From Arthrobacter_E sp044748305 (GTDB taxonomy: Bacteria; Actinomycetota; Actinomycetes; Actinomycetales; Micrococcaceae), in assembly GCF_044748305.1 (NCBI RefSeq), contig NZ_JBIVFT010000014.1, positions 15,651 through 79,650 of the forward strand: a stretch of 64,000 nucleotides of DNA. The letters are read 5' to 3'. Shown here piece after piece: positions 1 through 8,253 of the stretch. Under the pieces are notes generated by a model. That model was given only the letters and a program-made list of their open reading frames with translations. It was not told the origin of the DNA and made no database searches. Numbering within the stretch: the stretch's first letter is position 1; each line of letters begins with the position of its first letter. Both the position numbers and the translations under genes were made by a program.

Positions 1-690
1 TCGTCGGATCGCGTACATCTCCAGGGCGAAGAGCAGCACCGGCGCCATGAGGGCCAGCCCGAACGCCGCCGCCAGCACGCCCCAGCTGATCTGCCCGGCC
101 GCCTGCGGAATGCCCACGAATGAGGTCACGACGGCGGCGACCGGCACCGTCATGGACAGGCCGCTGAGTCCCGAGAACCGGTCGCCCACCTTCTGGGTCA
201 ACAGGATGTAACAGGCCCAGGAGATGCCCGCCAGGACGGCGAACCCCACGCCCAGAAGATCGACCTGCCCGTGCCAAGGCTCGGTCAGCAGCACTACGCC
301 GGCGAGGGCGAGGACGGGCCAGAACACCATGCGCAAGGCGTGGCTCCGGACGGCGGCGACCACCAGGGGTCCCATGAACTCGATCGCCACGGCCGTGCCC
401 AGGGGAATGCGATCGATCGCGGCCATGTAGAACACGATCATCCCGCCGGACGCGGCCCCGAGACCGAGCAGCGGAACGATGTCCTGTCGCCGCACGGAGC
501 GCAGGGGTGGGCGGGCGATCGCCAGGAAGATCAGTGCTCCCATGCACAGGCGGAGCCAGGCCGTCCCCGCCGGACCGATCAGCTCGATGAGTCCGATGGA
601 CAGGGCCGAGCAGAACTGGGCCGAGAACATGGCCACGATGGCCGGAAGCCATGGCGGCAAGGCCGCATTCCGGGTGGGGATCAGACCCAT
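1..690 (-). CDS. EamA/DMT-family exporter (RhtA-like), 3' end outside window
   Basis: Reading the complement from an ATG at 690 gives an uninterrupted 230-codon frame that is still open at base 1, so the C-terminus is missing. The protein is strongly hydrophobic, with successive membrane segments beginning near residue 14 and the EamA-type pattern of small helices with glycines (for example IPLGTAVAIEFMGPL). Members of this drug/metabolite superfamily export amino acids or other small metabolites across the cytoplasmic membrane. The start codon overlaps the last 10 bases of the upstream XRE/cupin regulator, implying one message and coupled translation. The substrate cannot be told from sequence. 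Confidence 0.85.
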   Translation of the reverse strand, partial: MGLIPTRNAALPPWLPAIVAMFSAQFCSALSIGLIELIGPAGTAWLRLCMGALIFLAIARPPLRSVRRQDIVPLLGLGAASGGMIVFYMAAIDRIPLGTAVAIEFMGPLVVAAVRSHALRMVFWPVLALAGVVLLTEPWHGQVDLLGVGFAVLAGISWACYILLTQKVGDRFSGLSGLSMTVPVAAVVTSFVGIPQAAGQISWGVLAAAFGLALMAPVLLFALEMYAIRR

Positions 691-1292
691 GGCGCACCTG
701 CCGACCGGTGATGTCCCGCTCCGACTCCGGGCTCGAAGACGGACATGGCGAAGCGGGCGGGCTCCGGGCCGGTGGCGGCATAGGAATGCTCGACGTCGCC
801 GCTGAAGCTGAAAGCGTCACCGGCTTCCAGGACGTGAGGCTCCCCGGAAACGGTGACCGTGAGTTCGCCGGACATCAGGTGGAGAAGTTCCTTGGTGCCG
901 GGCGCGTGAGGCTCGCTGCTGAGGCTTTCGCCGGGCTTCATGACCCAGTCCCAGAGTTCCATCACATCAGGGGAGGCCGTGCCGACCATCAGCACACCGC
1001 GGCCGCCGTGCTCGCCGGTCCACAGCACGGCGCCGTCGCCGCTGCGGATGACCTTGACGCCGTGGCTCTGCGGTGGCTCCACGAGGGCGGGCAGGCCGAC
1101 GCCGAGGGCGTCGCTGAGGCGAAGCAAGGTGGCGATGCTCGGATTGGCCGCGCCCTGCTCAACGTTCACGAGCATGCGACGGCTGATGCCCGCGGTTTCG
1201 GAAAGCTGATCCAGGGTCCAGCCATGGGCCTGGCGCTCCTGGCGGACCCGTGCGCCGATGGCGGCGGCCAGGGTGTCGGCATCTATCGTCAT
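681..1292 (-). CDS. XRE-family HTH regulator with C-terminal cupin domain
   Basis: This 203-residue protein has an N-terminal Cro/C1-type helix-turn-helix (about residues 14-68, with LDQLSETAGISRRMLVNVE) and a C-terminal cupin sensor barrel (about 100-190, with GTKELLHLMSGE and EAGDAFSFSGDVEHSY). Such proteins repress or activate amino-acid or small-molecule exporters, with the cupin taken to bind the effector. It overlaps the following EamA exporter gene by 10 bases, which is probably its target. An ATG 30 bases further upstream (1322) is also open. I prefer 1292 because a TATGAT box ends exactly six bases before it, as in a leaderless message. Confidence 0.88.
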   Translation of the reverse strand: MTIDADTLAAAIGARVRQERQAHGWTLDQLSETAGISRRMLVNVEQGAANPSIATLLRLSDALGVGLPALVEPPQSHGVKVIRSGDGAVLWTGEHGGRGVLMVGTASPDVMELWDWVMKPGESLSSEPHAPGTKELLHLMSGELTVTVSGEPHVLEAGDAFSFSGDVEHSYAATGPEPARFAMSVFEPGVGAGHHRSAGAPWV

Positions 1293-1294
1293 GA

Positions 1295-1322
1295 GTGCAT
1301 CATAATGCACTTTTTGGTGCAC
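1295..1322 (-). promoter_or_regulatory. Palindromic operator overlapping a leaderless promoter
   Basis: A perfect inverted repeat GTGCAT-N4-ATGCAC (1295-1310) is followed by a third half-site GTGCAC (1317-1322). On the minus strand TATGAT lies inside the palindrome and ends six bases before the ATG at 1292. A bound repressor would cover the -10 box, so autoregulation by the XRE/cupin protein is the simple reading. Binding is inferred. Confidence 0.6.
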
Positions 1323-1344
1323 TGAGATTTCCCTCGTTCACAAT

Positions 1345-1400
1345 GCGGGGTCACTCAGCGCCCGATGACCGTCCCGGATCGGGCTTTATCTGACTCCGCG
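1345..1400. repeat. Decayed copy of the GCGGGGTCACTT palindrome family
   Basis: The left part (GCGGGGTCACTCAGC then GCCCGAT) and the reverse of the right part (GCGGAGTCA, then GCCCGAT) both resemble the arms of the palindromes at 4797 and 8943, but they are mismatched and no longer form a clean stem. It lies between the divergent XRE and pta genes, so a terminator role is unlikely here. Confidence 0.5.
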
Positions 1401-1476
1401 CTCAGAACGTGACCCAGCTTATGGGCGGCGGCGCGCCACGGTGGAAGGATGGAGGCGGAACAACCTCAGGAGCGCC

Positions 1477-3612
1477 ATGTTCACAGGAATCTACGTCACC
1501 GCCACGTCCACCGGCTCCGGCAAGTCCGTCGTCGCACTGGGCCTGGCAGAAGCCCTGTATCGGAGGGCCGGCAGGATCGGCTACTTCCGTCCGGTGGTTC
1601 CCGGGGATGACCCGGACACCGATCCCATGGTGCGCCTCATGCGCCGTCGCTATGGTCTGGAACCCCAGGTGTCCCGCGCCGCGCTGACGCTCAAGGAAGC
1701 CCGTCGGCTGGTCGCCGAAGGCCGTCGCGAAGAGATCAACACTCGCTGCGTCGAGGCGTTCAGCGAGGTCTCGGCACTCTGCGACGTGGTGATCGTGGAG
1801 GGCTCAGACCTCTCCGGTTCCGACTCCGCCGTCGAGTTCGACCTCAACGCTCAGCTCGCCAAGGACCTGGGCTGCCCGGTCGTCGCCGTGGTCAGCGGGC
1901 AAGGGCTCACCCCGGAGGAGATCGCCGACGGCGTCGACGTCGTCCGCGCCGAACTCGCCAAGGTGCACGCGGACCTTCTCATGGTGATGGTCAATCGCGC
2001 CGACCCTGAGCAGGTGGACGCGGTCCGTGCCGCGATCCGTCCCGGGCACGCCAAACGGCCCGTCTACGTCCTGGAGGAACGGCCCGAGATGGCGCGGCCC
2101 ACCACCGGCGAGATCTCCCAGGCGCTCGGGCTGCAATTGCTCGCCGGTACCGCTGACATGGAGCGCGAAGTGGCCGGGGTCAAGGTCGCGGCCATGAGCC
2201 TCGGCAACTTCATCGGTGCACTGGAACCGGGGGACCTGGTGATCGCGCCCGGTGACCGGGCCGATATCCTGGCCGGAGTCCTCGCCTCCACCCAGTCCCC
2301 GGACTTCCCGGTTCCGTCCGGAGTGGTGCTCAGCGGTGGGCTCATGCCGGATCCCCATATTCTTCCCCTCCTGGCCGGTGCACCGTTCCCGTTCTTCGCT
2401 CATCCGGAGGACACCTATCACACGGCCACCGCCGTCTCCGCAGTGCGCAGCGAGATCTCCACGGGCAACAGCCGCAAGGTGGCATCCGCGCTCGGTGAAT
2501 GGTCCCGTCAGGTGGATGAGGAGGAGATCTTCGAGCGGTTCAACCTTCAGCGCCCCGCCACCATGACACCCCTGCGCTTCCTGCACGAGCTGATCGGCCG
2601 GGCGCAGGCGGACCGCCGCCACGTGGTCCTCCCCGAAGGCACGGATCTGCGGATCCTCCGGGCCGCGGAGATCCTGCGCCGCAGGGACGTCTGCGATCTG
2701 ACCGTCCTGGGCAATGAGGCCGCGGTCCGCGATCTTGCGGCTGCCCACGGCGTCAGCCTGGACGGCATCGCGCTGGTGGACCCGGCCACGAGCGAGCTGC
2801 GGCAGCGGTTCGCGGCCGAATACGCCCGGCTGCGTGCTCACAAGGGCGTGGACCTGGCCAAAGCCATGGAGACCATGCTGGACGTCAGCTACTTCGGCAC
2901 CATGATGGTTCAGCTCGGCATCGTGGACGGGATGGTCTCCGGCGCCGCTCATACCACCGCGCACACCATCCGCCCGGCGCTGGAGTTCGTGAAGACCAGG
3001 CCCGGGGTGGCGATCGTGTCCTCCGTGTTCCTGATGCTCATGCAGGATCGGGTCCTGGCTTACGGTGACTGCGCCGTGAACCCCGAGCCCACCGCGGAGC
3101 AGCTCGCGGACATCGCCCTGGCCTCCGCGGACACCGCTCGGCAGTTCGGCGTGGATCCCCGCGTCGCCATGCTCAGCTATTCGACCGGCGGTTCCGGCAG
3201 CGGGGCCACCGTGGACAAGGTGCGTACCGCCACCGAACTGGTGCGCGAGCGCGCGCCGGAGCTCGCCGTCGAGGGCCCCATCCAGTACGACGCCGCGGTG
3301 GACGCCTCGATCGCCGCGGCCAAACTTCCGGGCTCCGACGTCGCCGGCCAGGCGACGGTGTTCATCTTCCCGGATCTGAACACCGGCAACAACACCTACA
3401 AGGCCGTGCAGCAGTCCTCCGGAGCGGTGGCCGTCGGCCCCGTGCTGCAGGGTCTCAACAAGCCCGTCAATGATCTCTCCCGCGGCTGCACCGTGGAGGA
3501 CATCGTCAACACCGTGGCCATCACGGCGGTCCAGGCGCAGAGTGTGACCGCGCAGAGTGTGGCTGCGCAGAGTGTGGCCGCACCGTCCGTCGTCGTCCCT
3601 CAGGAGAACTGA
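1477..3612 (+). CDS. pta: Phosphate acetyltransferase
   Basis: The product interconverts acetyl-CoA and acetyl phosphate in the cytoplasm. It is the long (711-residue) form. An N-terminal P-loop-like domain (TSTGSGKS near residue 10) and a DRTGG-type middle domain precede the catalytic PTA_PTB domain, roughly 370-690, with VLPEGTD at its start and SYSTGGSGSG within it. The ATG at 1477 is preceded by AGGAG; an in-frame ATG at 1441 has no such site. The stop codon abuts the ackA start, so the two form an operon. The extreme C-terminus carries a repeat of the type AQSV(T/A) encoded by 15-base tandem units, unusual for the family. Confidence 0.96.
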   Translation: MFTGIYVTATSTGSGKSVVALGLAEALYRRAGRIGYFRPVVPGDDPDTDPMVRLMRRRYGLEPQVSRAALTLKEARRLVAEGRREEINTRCVEAFSEVSALCDVVIVEGSDLSGSDSAVEFDLNAQLAKDLGCPVVAVVSGQGLTPEEIADGVDVVRAELAKVHADLLMVMVNRADPEQVDAVRAAIRPGHAKRPVYVLEERPEMARPTTGEISQALGLQLLAGTADMEREVAGVKVAAMSLGNFIGALEPGDLVIAPGDRADILAGVLASTQSPDFPVPSGVVLSGGLMPDPHILPLLAGAPFPFFAHPEDTYHTATAVSAVRSEISTGNSRKVASALGEWSRQVDEEEIFERFNLQRPATMTPLRFLHELIGRAQADRRHVVLPEGTDLRILRAAEILRRRDVCDLTVLGNEAAVRDLAAAHGVSLDGIALVDPATSELRQRFAAEYARLRAHKGVDLAKAMETMLDVSYFGTMMVQLGIVDGMVSGAAHTTAHTIRPALEFVKTRPGVAIVSSVFLMLMQDRVLAYGDCAVNPEPTAEQLADIALASADTARQFGVDPRVAMLSYSTGGSGSGATVDKVRTATELVRERAPELAVEGPIQYDAAVDASIAAAKLPGSDVAGQATVFIFPDLNTGNNTYKAVQQSSGAVAVGPVLQGLNKPVNDLSRGCTVEDIVNTVAITAVQAQSVTAQSVAAQSVAAPSVVVPQEN

Positions 3613-4791
3613 ATGCTCGTCCTCGTCATCAACTCCGGATCCTCCTCGCTGAAGTACCAAGTACGCGACGTCGATGCAGGGGAGGTGCTGCTGGAGGGCC
3701 TTGTGGAACGGATCGGCCTGCCGCAGGGCGACTCCCCGGCCGTGGTGCCGGACCACGGTGCCGCACTGGAACTCGTGGCCGCGCGGCTGCAGGAGGTGCT
3801 GGGCGACCGTCAGGTCGACGCCGTGGGGCATCGCGTGGTGCACGGCGGGGAGCGATTCGCTGAGCCCGTGCTGATCAACAACGAGGTCACCCGGGCCATC
3901 GAACGGCTGAACCCCCTGGCTCCGCTGCACAATCCCGCGGCGGTGCTGGGTATCCGGGCGATCACCGAGAAGTGGCCCGCTCTGCCGCAGGTCGCCGTGT
4001 TCGACACGGCGTACCATCGCACCCTGCCCGAGAAGGCCTGGCGTTACGCCGTCCCCGACTGGCTGTACACGCACCACGGCATCCGTCGCTACGGCTTCCA
4101 CGGCACGAGCCACCAATACGTGGCGGGCCGGGCGGCTGAGCTGCTGGGCGAGCCGGCCGAGGAGTTCGACGGCGTCATCCTGCACTTGGGCAACGGCGCC
4201 TCCGCGACGGCCGTCAAGGGCGGCGAGTCGGTGGACACGTCCATGGGTTTCACCCCGCTGGAGGGCCTGGTCATGGGCACCCGGTCCGGGGACATCGACC
4301 CGTCCATCCTGGTGTTCCTGGGCCGTCAGGGGCTCGACGCGGACGCCCTGGACGCGCTGCTCAACCGCGAGTCCGGTCTGCTGGGGCTGGGCGGATCGAA
4401 CGATATGCGTACCTTGGTGGAGGCTTCGGAGAGCACGGAGGATGACGACGGCGGTGCCTCCGCCGGCGTCGACCCGGTGCGCGCGCGGCGTGCGCTGGAG
4501 GTGGCCGCCTACCGGCTGGCGAAGTACGTGGGGGCGTATCACGTCTCCGTCGGAGGGGCGCAGGCCGTGGTGTTCACTGCCGGGATCGGCGAGAACTCCT
4601 CACCGTTCCGAGCCCTGGTCTGCGAGCAACTCGGCGCCTTGGGCATCGAGCTGGACGCCGGGTTGAACGCCGCGCGGTCCAAGGAGCCCCGGGTCATCTC
4701 GACCGAGGCATCCAGGATTCCGGTTCTGGTGATCCCCACCAACGAAGAACAGGCCATCGCCGAGGCCACCGCGGAGCTCGTCAGGGCCTGA
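3613..4791 (+). CDS. ackA: Acetate kinase
   Basis: This 392-residue kinase converts acetyl phosphate and ADP to acetate and ATP, completing overflow or acetate-assimilation metabolism with the preceding pta. Diagnostic motifs are the N-terminal VINSGSSSLKYQ, the HRVVHGG segment, HGTSHQYV, and FTAGIGENS near the C-terminus. Length is normal for the family, with an acidic insert (STEDDDGGAS) before the last helices. It begins on the base after the pta stop codon, so expression is translationally coupled. A palindrome six bases after the stop probably ends transcription. Confidence 0.97.
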   Translation: MLVLVINSGSSSLKYQVRDVDAGEVLLEGLVERIGLPQGDSPAVVPDHGAALELVAARLQEVLGDRQVDAVGHRVVHGGERFAEPVLINNEVTRAIERLNPLAPLHNPAAVLGIRAITEKWPALPQVAVFDTAYHRTLPEKAWRYAVPDWLYTHHGIRRYGFHGTSHQYVAGRAAELLGEPAEEFDGVILHLGNGASATAVKGGESVDTSMGFTPLEGLVMGTRSGDIDPSILVFLGRQGLDADALDALLNRESGLLGLGGSNDMRTLVEASESTEDDDGGASAGVDPVRARRALEVAAYRLAKYVGAYHVSVGGAQAVVFTAGIGENSSPFRALVCEQLGALGIELDAGLNAARSKEPRVISTEASRIPVLVIPTNEEQAIAEATAELVRA

Positions 4792-4796
4792 CCCCC

Positions 4797-4857
4797 AACG
4801 CGGGGTCACTTAGGGCCCGATTTAGGGCCCAGATAGGGCTCTAAGTGACCCCGCGTT
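4797..4857. terminator. Long palindrome after ackA (GCGGGGTCACTT family)
   Basis: AACGCGGGGTCACTTAG pairs with CTAAGTGACCCCGCGTT at the far end, and GGGCCC/GGGCTC-type segments lie inside. It sits between the convergent ackA and ABC ATPase genes, which suits a bidirectional terminator. Its outer arm is shared with 8943-9004 and more weakly with 1345 and 10187. Confidence 0.75.
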
Positions 4858-4878
4858 CCATATCCGGTGGGGCACAGT

Positions 4879-5583
4879 TCAGGCGGGGACGGACTCGCTG
4901 AGCTTGCCGTCGCGCATGTGCACCTCGCGGTCGCAGCGGTCTACGAATTCCAGATCGTGCGTGACCATGACGGTCGCGGTGCCGAATTCCCGGGTGATCC
5001 GTCCGAGCAGTTCCACCACGGCCTGGCTGCGCTCTGCGTCGAGGGCGGCGGTCGGTTCGTCGACCAGCAGCACGCTCGGCTCGCCCATGAGCGCCCGGGC
5101 GATGTTGACGCGCTGCCGCTGGCCTCCGGAGAGCTGATGCGGACGCTTCCCCTCCTGCCCTGCCAGCCCGACGGCGGCGAGCAGCTCGCGAGCCCGGGCC
5201 TCCGACGTCGTACGCGCCGCGCGGCCGCCGAAGCCGCGCACGTGCTGAGTCACCAGCAACTGTTCGACGGCGGTCAGCGACGGCAGCAGATTCGGCTGCT
5301 GGAAGATGATGCCCAGTGCCGTGCGGCGCAGCTTCGCCTGTCCGGCGAGCCCGAGTTCCTGCACTTCTTCCCCGTCCACCAGGACCCGCCCGGCTGTGGG
5401 GGAGACCAGGGTGGCGGCCACCGAGAGAAGCGTCGATTTGCCGGAGCCGGAGGGGCCGGTGAGCGCGAGGAACTCGCCGCGGTTCACGGTGAGGGACACC
5501 TGGTCGAGGGCGGTGATGGTGCCGGAGCCATCGGGATATTCGACGGTGACGGAGTCGAGAACGAGTGCTGGGGTGGTGGTCAT
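4879..5583 (-). CDS. ABC transporter ATP-binding protein, MacB/LolD type
   Basis: This 234-residue nucleotide-binding subunit has Walker A GPSGSGKS at residues 43-50, a Q-loop (GIIFQQPNLLPSLT), the LSGGQRQRVNIARAL signature, Walker B VLLVDEPTAALD and the switch histidine in MVTHDLEF. These are the features of MacB, LolD or DevA-type ATPases that energise FtsX-like permeases. The permease lies just upstream on the same strand (gap 43 bases), and a histidine kinase/response regulator pair diverges from it. That arrangement is typical of a sensed peptide- or antibiotic-efflux or lipoprotein-handling system. The transported substrate is unknown. Confidence 0.92.
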   Translation of the reverse strand: MTTTPALVLDSVTVEYPDGSGTITALDQVSLTVNRGEFLALTGPSGSGKSTLLSVAATLVSPTAGRVLVDGEEVQELGLAGQAKLRRTALGIIFQQPNLLPSLTAVEQLLVTQHVRGFGGRAARTTSEARARELLAAVGLAGQEGKRPHQLSGGQRQRVNIARALMGEPSVLLVDEPTAALDAERSQAVVELLGRITREFGTATVMVTHDLEFVDRCDREVHMRDGKLSESVPA

Positions 5584-5626
5584 ATGGTTCTCCTGAGGTC
5601 GTGAGGAAGTGGGTGAGAGCGGCGGG

Positions 5627-6739
5627 TCAGCTGCCGCCGAGGGCCAGGAGGGGATCCACCCGGGTGGCCTTGCGGACGGCCAGCGCGGAACCGGCCAGGC
5701 CGAGCAGGACGATGCCCACCACAGGCAGGGCGATGGTGGCCGGGCCGAGCACGAACGGAGCCGCTTGCGAGGCGAACCAGCCGCCGACGCCGCCCACTGC
5801 CGCGCCGAGGACGGTGCCGGCCAGGAGCACGATCACGGCCTGGGCCAGGGCGTCCTTCAGAACGTAGCCCTGGGTGGCGCCGAGTGCCTTGAGGACCGCG
5901 ATGTCGCGGGTGCGCTGGACGGTCCAGATGCTGAGGAACGCGCCGACCACCAGTGCGGAGATGCCGTAGAGGAACGCCTGGATGAGCAGCAGCGATCCGT
6001 TCTCGCTCTTGAAGGACTCCAGGGCCTGGAAGCTCGCGTTCCGTTCGACGCTGACCATCCCCGTCGCCCGGTCCGCCCGGTCCGCGGCGGCCGGATCGAC
6101 GCCGGGAGCCACCAGCGCGGTGGCGGCCCGGCCGCGGTTCATCTGCTGCCAGTCGCTGAGGCCCACCCAGGCCACGGCCTGGTGCGAGTACCACTCGTCG
6201 GGCACCACGGCCTTGACGGTCAGATCCTTGCCGTTGCTGTTCAGCACACCGCCCGGAGCAAGATCCAGCGCTGTGGCGAGGGATTCGCTGAGCACGGTCT
6301 GACCGGGGCTGAGATCCGTGGGGGAGAGGCGCTTCCCGTCCATCGTGTCCGAGCCGAAGAAGGCCGCGTTGGTGGTGCGGGCGTCGTCGGCGGTGGAGCC
6401 TGCGCCGGAAATCGCGCCGCCGGAGGCCTTGCCGGAGCGGAGCTTCCCCTGGGAGATGCCGAGCGGGATGGCCGTGCTTCCGGCGTCCTTGGACCACGCC
6501 GCGGCCTGGGACGGGCTGACTTCGGAGTCGGAATAGCTGGCTTTCGCGGTGCCGTTCCCCGGTGCACCGAAGACGACGCGGCCTGCGGGGAGATCGCCGA
6601 TGGCCGAGGTGGACTGATGAGCCAGCCCGGCGGTCAGGCCGGAGAGCATGACGAGCAGGACGGTGATGAGTGCGACGACCCCGCCCATGAGGGCGAAGCG
6701 GCCGCCGCTGAAACGGATGTCGCGGAGTGCGAGGAACAT
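5627..6739 (-). CDS. FtsX-family ABC transporter permease
   Basis: The 370-residue product has an N-terminal membrane helix (about 17-40), a long extracytoplasmic domain with small-residue repeats, then three C-terminal helices (the first around LLIQAFLYGISALVVGAFLSIW). This is the MacB/FtsX topology. The cytoplasmic loop TRDIAVLKALGATQGYVL is characteristic of the family. The chosen ATG at 6739 has GGAGAG upstream; an upstream in-frame start would add about 40 unrelated residues across the regulatory region. It forms an operon with the ATPase and diverges from the two-component genes. Confidence 0.9.
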   Translation of the reverse strand: MFLALRDIRFSGGRFALMGGVVALITVLLVMLSGLTAGLAHQSTSAIGDLPAGRVVFGAPGNGTAKASYSDSEVSPSQAAAWSKDAGSTAIPLGISQGKLRSGKASGGAISGAGSTADDARTTNAAFFGSDTMDGKRLSPTDLSPGQTVLSESLATALDLAPGGVLNSNGKDLTVKAVVPDEWYSHQAVAWVGLSDWQQMNRGRAATALVAPGVDPAAADRADRATGMVSVERNASFQALESFKSENGSLLLIQAFLYGISALVVGAFLSIWTVQRTRDIAVLKALGATQGYVLKDALAQAVIVLLAGTVLGAAVGGVGGWFASQAAPFVLGPATIALPVVGIVLLGLAGSALAVRKATRVDPLLALGGS

Positions 6740-6812
6740 GGTGTGTCTCTCCTGGAAGGCCTGGATTTCTGGCGTACCTCCAGCCTCCCGCGCCGCGACG
6801 TTCCGGACATCG

Positions 6813-6872
6813 GCGGTGCGGTTGAACCCCGGAAGCGGTGCGGTTGAGCGCAAAATCAACCGATCGGTTGAT
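6813..6872. promoter_or_regulatory. Phased CGGTTGA repeats ending in a perfect 18-bp palindrome
   Basis: GCGGTGCGGTTGA occurs twice (6813-6825 and 6835-6847), exactly 22 bases apart. A third CGGTTGA (6865-6871) faces an inverted copy inside the perfect palindrome ATCAACCGATCGGTTGAT (6855-6872). The cluster lies between the divergent ABC permease and histidine kinase genes. Helical phasing suggests cooperative binding by a dimeric regulator, plausibly the adjacent response regulator; a TetR-type repressor is an alternative. Confidence 0.6.
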
Positions 6873-6927
6873 CGCCGGAGCCTGGGAATCCGGATTTCCT
6901 GACGGACCCCCTCGCTAGGCTGGAAGC

Positions 6928-8253
6928 ATGGGACTCGACGGCGGAACGACGGGACCGCTCACGGCGGCGGATGGGCGTGCCTTCCGCGCCCCTGCGCAGG
7001 GCACGCAGCTCATCCTGCGCGTGCTGCGGGTCAGTCTGCATCTGGGATTCGCCGCCCTTCTGCTGCTGGGTGTCGTGCGGTACGCGCTCTCGCTCGGCGG
7101 CACGCCGACGCCCGCCGCTGCGCTCGTGTTTGCTCTCGCGGTGCTGCTCGCCGCCGTTTATCTGGGGGGCACTGCGGCGGAAAAGCGGCATGCCCTGGAC
7201 GCGAGCCGCTTCGACCCGGTGCCGTACGCGCGCGTCTGGCTCGGCGCCGTCGTCCTCTTGTGGGCTGCATTGCTGTTCTTTTCCGCGGACTTCGCGTGGC
7301 TGGCGTTCCCGCTCTTCTTCCTGCAATTGCATCTTCTGCCGCGAGGCTGGGGGCTGCTCGCCGTGGTGGCCACGACGGCCGCTCTGGTCGTGGCGCTCAT
7401 CCTGCACACCCCGGACGGCACGGTGAACGCCGCCCTGGTGATCGGCCCCGGTTTCGGTGCCGTATTCGCGGTCATCACGGGCTTGAGCTATCAGGCCCTG
7501 TACCGCGAGGCCGAGGAACAGCGCCGGGTGGCGGAGGTGCTGCGGGCCACGCGCTCCGAGCTGGCGGCGAGTCAGCGGGAAGCCGGGGTCCTCTCCGAAC
7601 GGGCCCGTCTGGCTCGCGAGATCCACGACACCCTGGCTCAGGGTCTTTCCTCGATCGTTCTCATGAGCCGGGCCACGGAACGGTCTCTGGACAGCGGAGA
7701 CCTGACATCCGCCCGTGAGCGCCTACGGGTCGTGGAGGACACGGCGTCGGCCGCCCTGGAGCAGGCGCGGGATTTCGTGCGTTCGCCGGGGACGTCTGCT
7801 GGGACGGAGCTGCCGGACATGCTGAGATCCCTGTGCGCGGACACGCAACGGCAGGCACAGGCGGCCGGAGAACCCCTGGAGGTCCGTTTCGAACTCAGCG
7901 GAGACCCTCGTGAGGTGCCCGCAGAGCTGTCCCAGGCTCTGCTGCGTGCGTCTCAGGCCTCGTTGGCCAATGTGCTGCGGCATGCGCATGCCACGCGCGC
8001 GGTGCTCACTCTGGGGTTTCTGGAGGACGAGCTCACCTTGGACGTCTACGACGACGGCGTCGGGTTCGATCCGGAAACGCCGGTGCCGGGTGCCGGGCTG
8101 GGGCTGGGCTTGCTGCGCAGCCGCCTGCTGGCGCTGGGTGGCGGTGTGGTGCTTGAATCGGCGCCTGGCGAAGGAGCGGTGGTGGCCATCAGGGTGCCGG
8201 AACGGTACGCCGTCGCTCGGCCCGCCGCGGTGAGGGAGGAGGAGACCTCGTGA
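6928..8253 (+). CDS. Sensor histidine kinase, NarL-partner (HisKA_3) class
   Basis: This 441-residue membrane kinase starts with about six hydrophobic segments (roughly residues 32-190) and little extracytoplasmic sequence, so it may sense within the membrane. A coiled linker follows, then the HisKA_3 box RLAREIHDTLAQGL with the phosphoacceptor His233, and an HATPase domain ending with DVYDDGVGFDPE and GLGLGLLRSRL. Its stop overlaps the GTG start of the response regulator by four bases. The start ATG follows TAGGCT by six bases, implying a leaderless message. Context points to control of the divergent ABC transporter. Confidence 0.92.
   Translation: MGLDGGTTGPLTAADGRAFRAPAQGTQLILRVLRVSLHLGFAALLLLGVVRYALSLGGTPTPAAALVFALAVLLAAVYLGGTAAEKRHALDASRFDPVPYARVWLGAVVLLWAALLFFSADFAWLAFPLFFLQLHLLPRGWGLLAVVATTAALVVALILHTPDGTVNAALVIGPGFGAVFAVITGLSYQALYREAEEQRRVAEVLRATRSELAASQREAGVLSERARLAREIHDTLAQGLSSIVLMSRATERSLDSGDLTSARERLRVVEDTASAALEQARDFVRSPGTSAGTELPDMLRSLCADTQRQAQAAGEPLEVRFELSGDPREVPAELSQALLRASQASLANVLRHAHATRAVLTLGFLEDELTLDVYDDGVGFDPETPVPGAGLGLGLLRSRLLALGGGVVLESAPGEGAVVAIRVPERYAVARPAAVREEETS

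Noticed and set aside
1804..4542. A 912-codon open frame on the minus strand opposite pta-ackA
   Set aside because: High-GC genes commonly leave the antisense frame open. The translation is rich in H, R, G and D with no family motifs, while pta and ackA are unmistakable.
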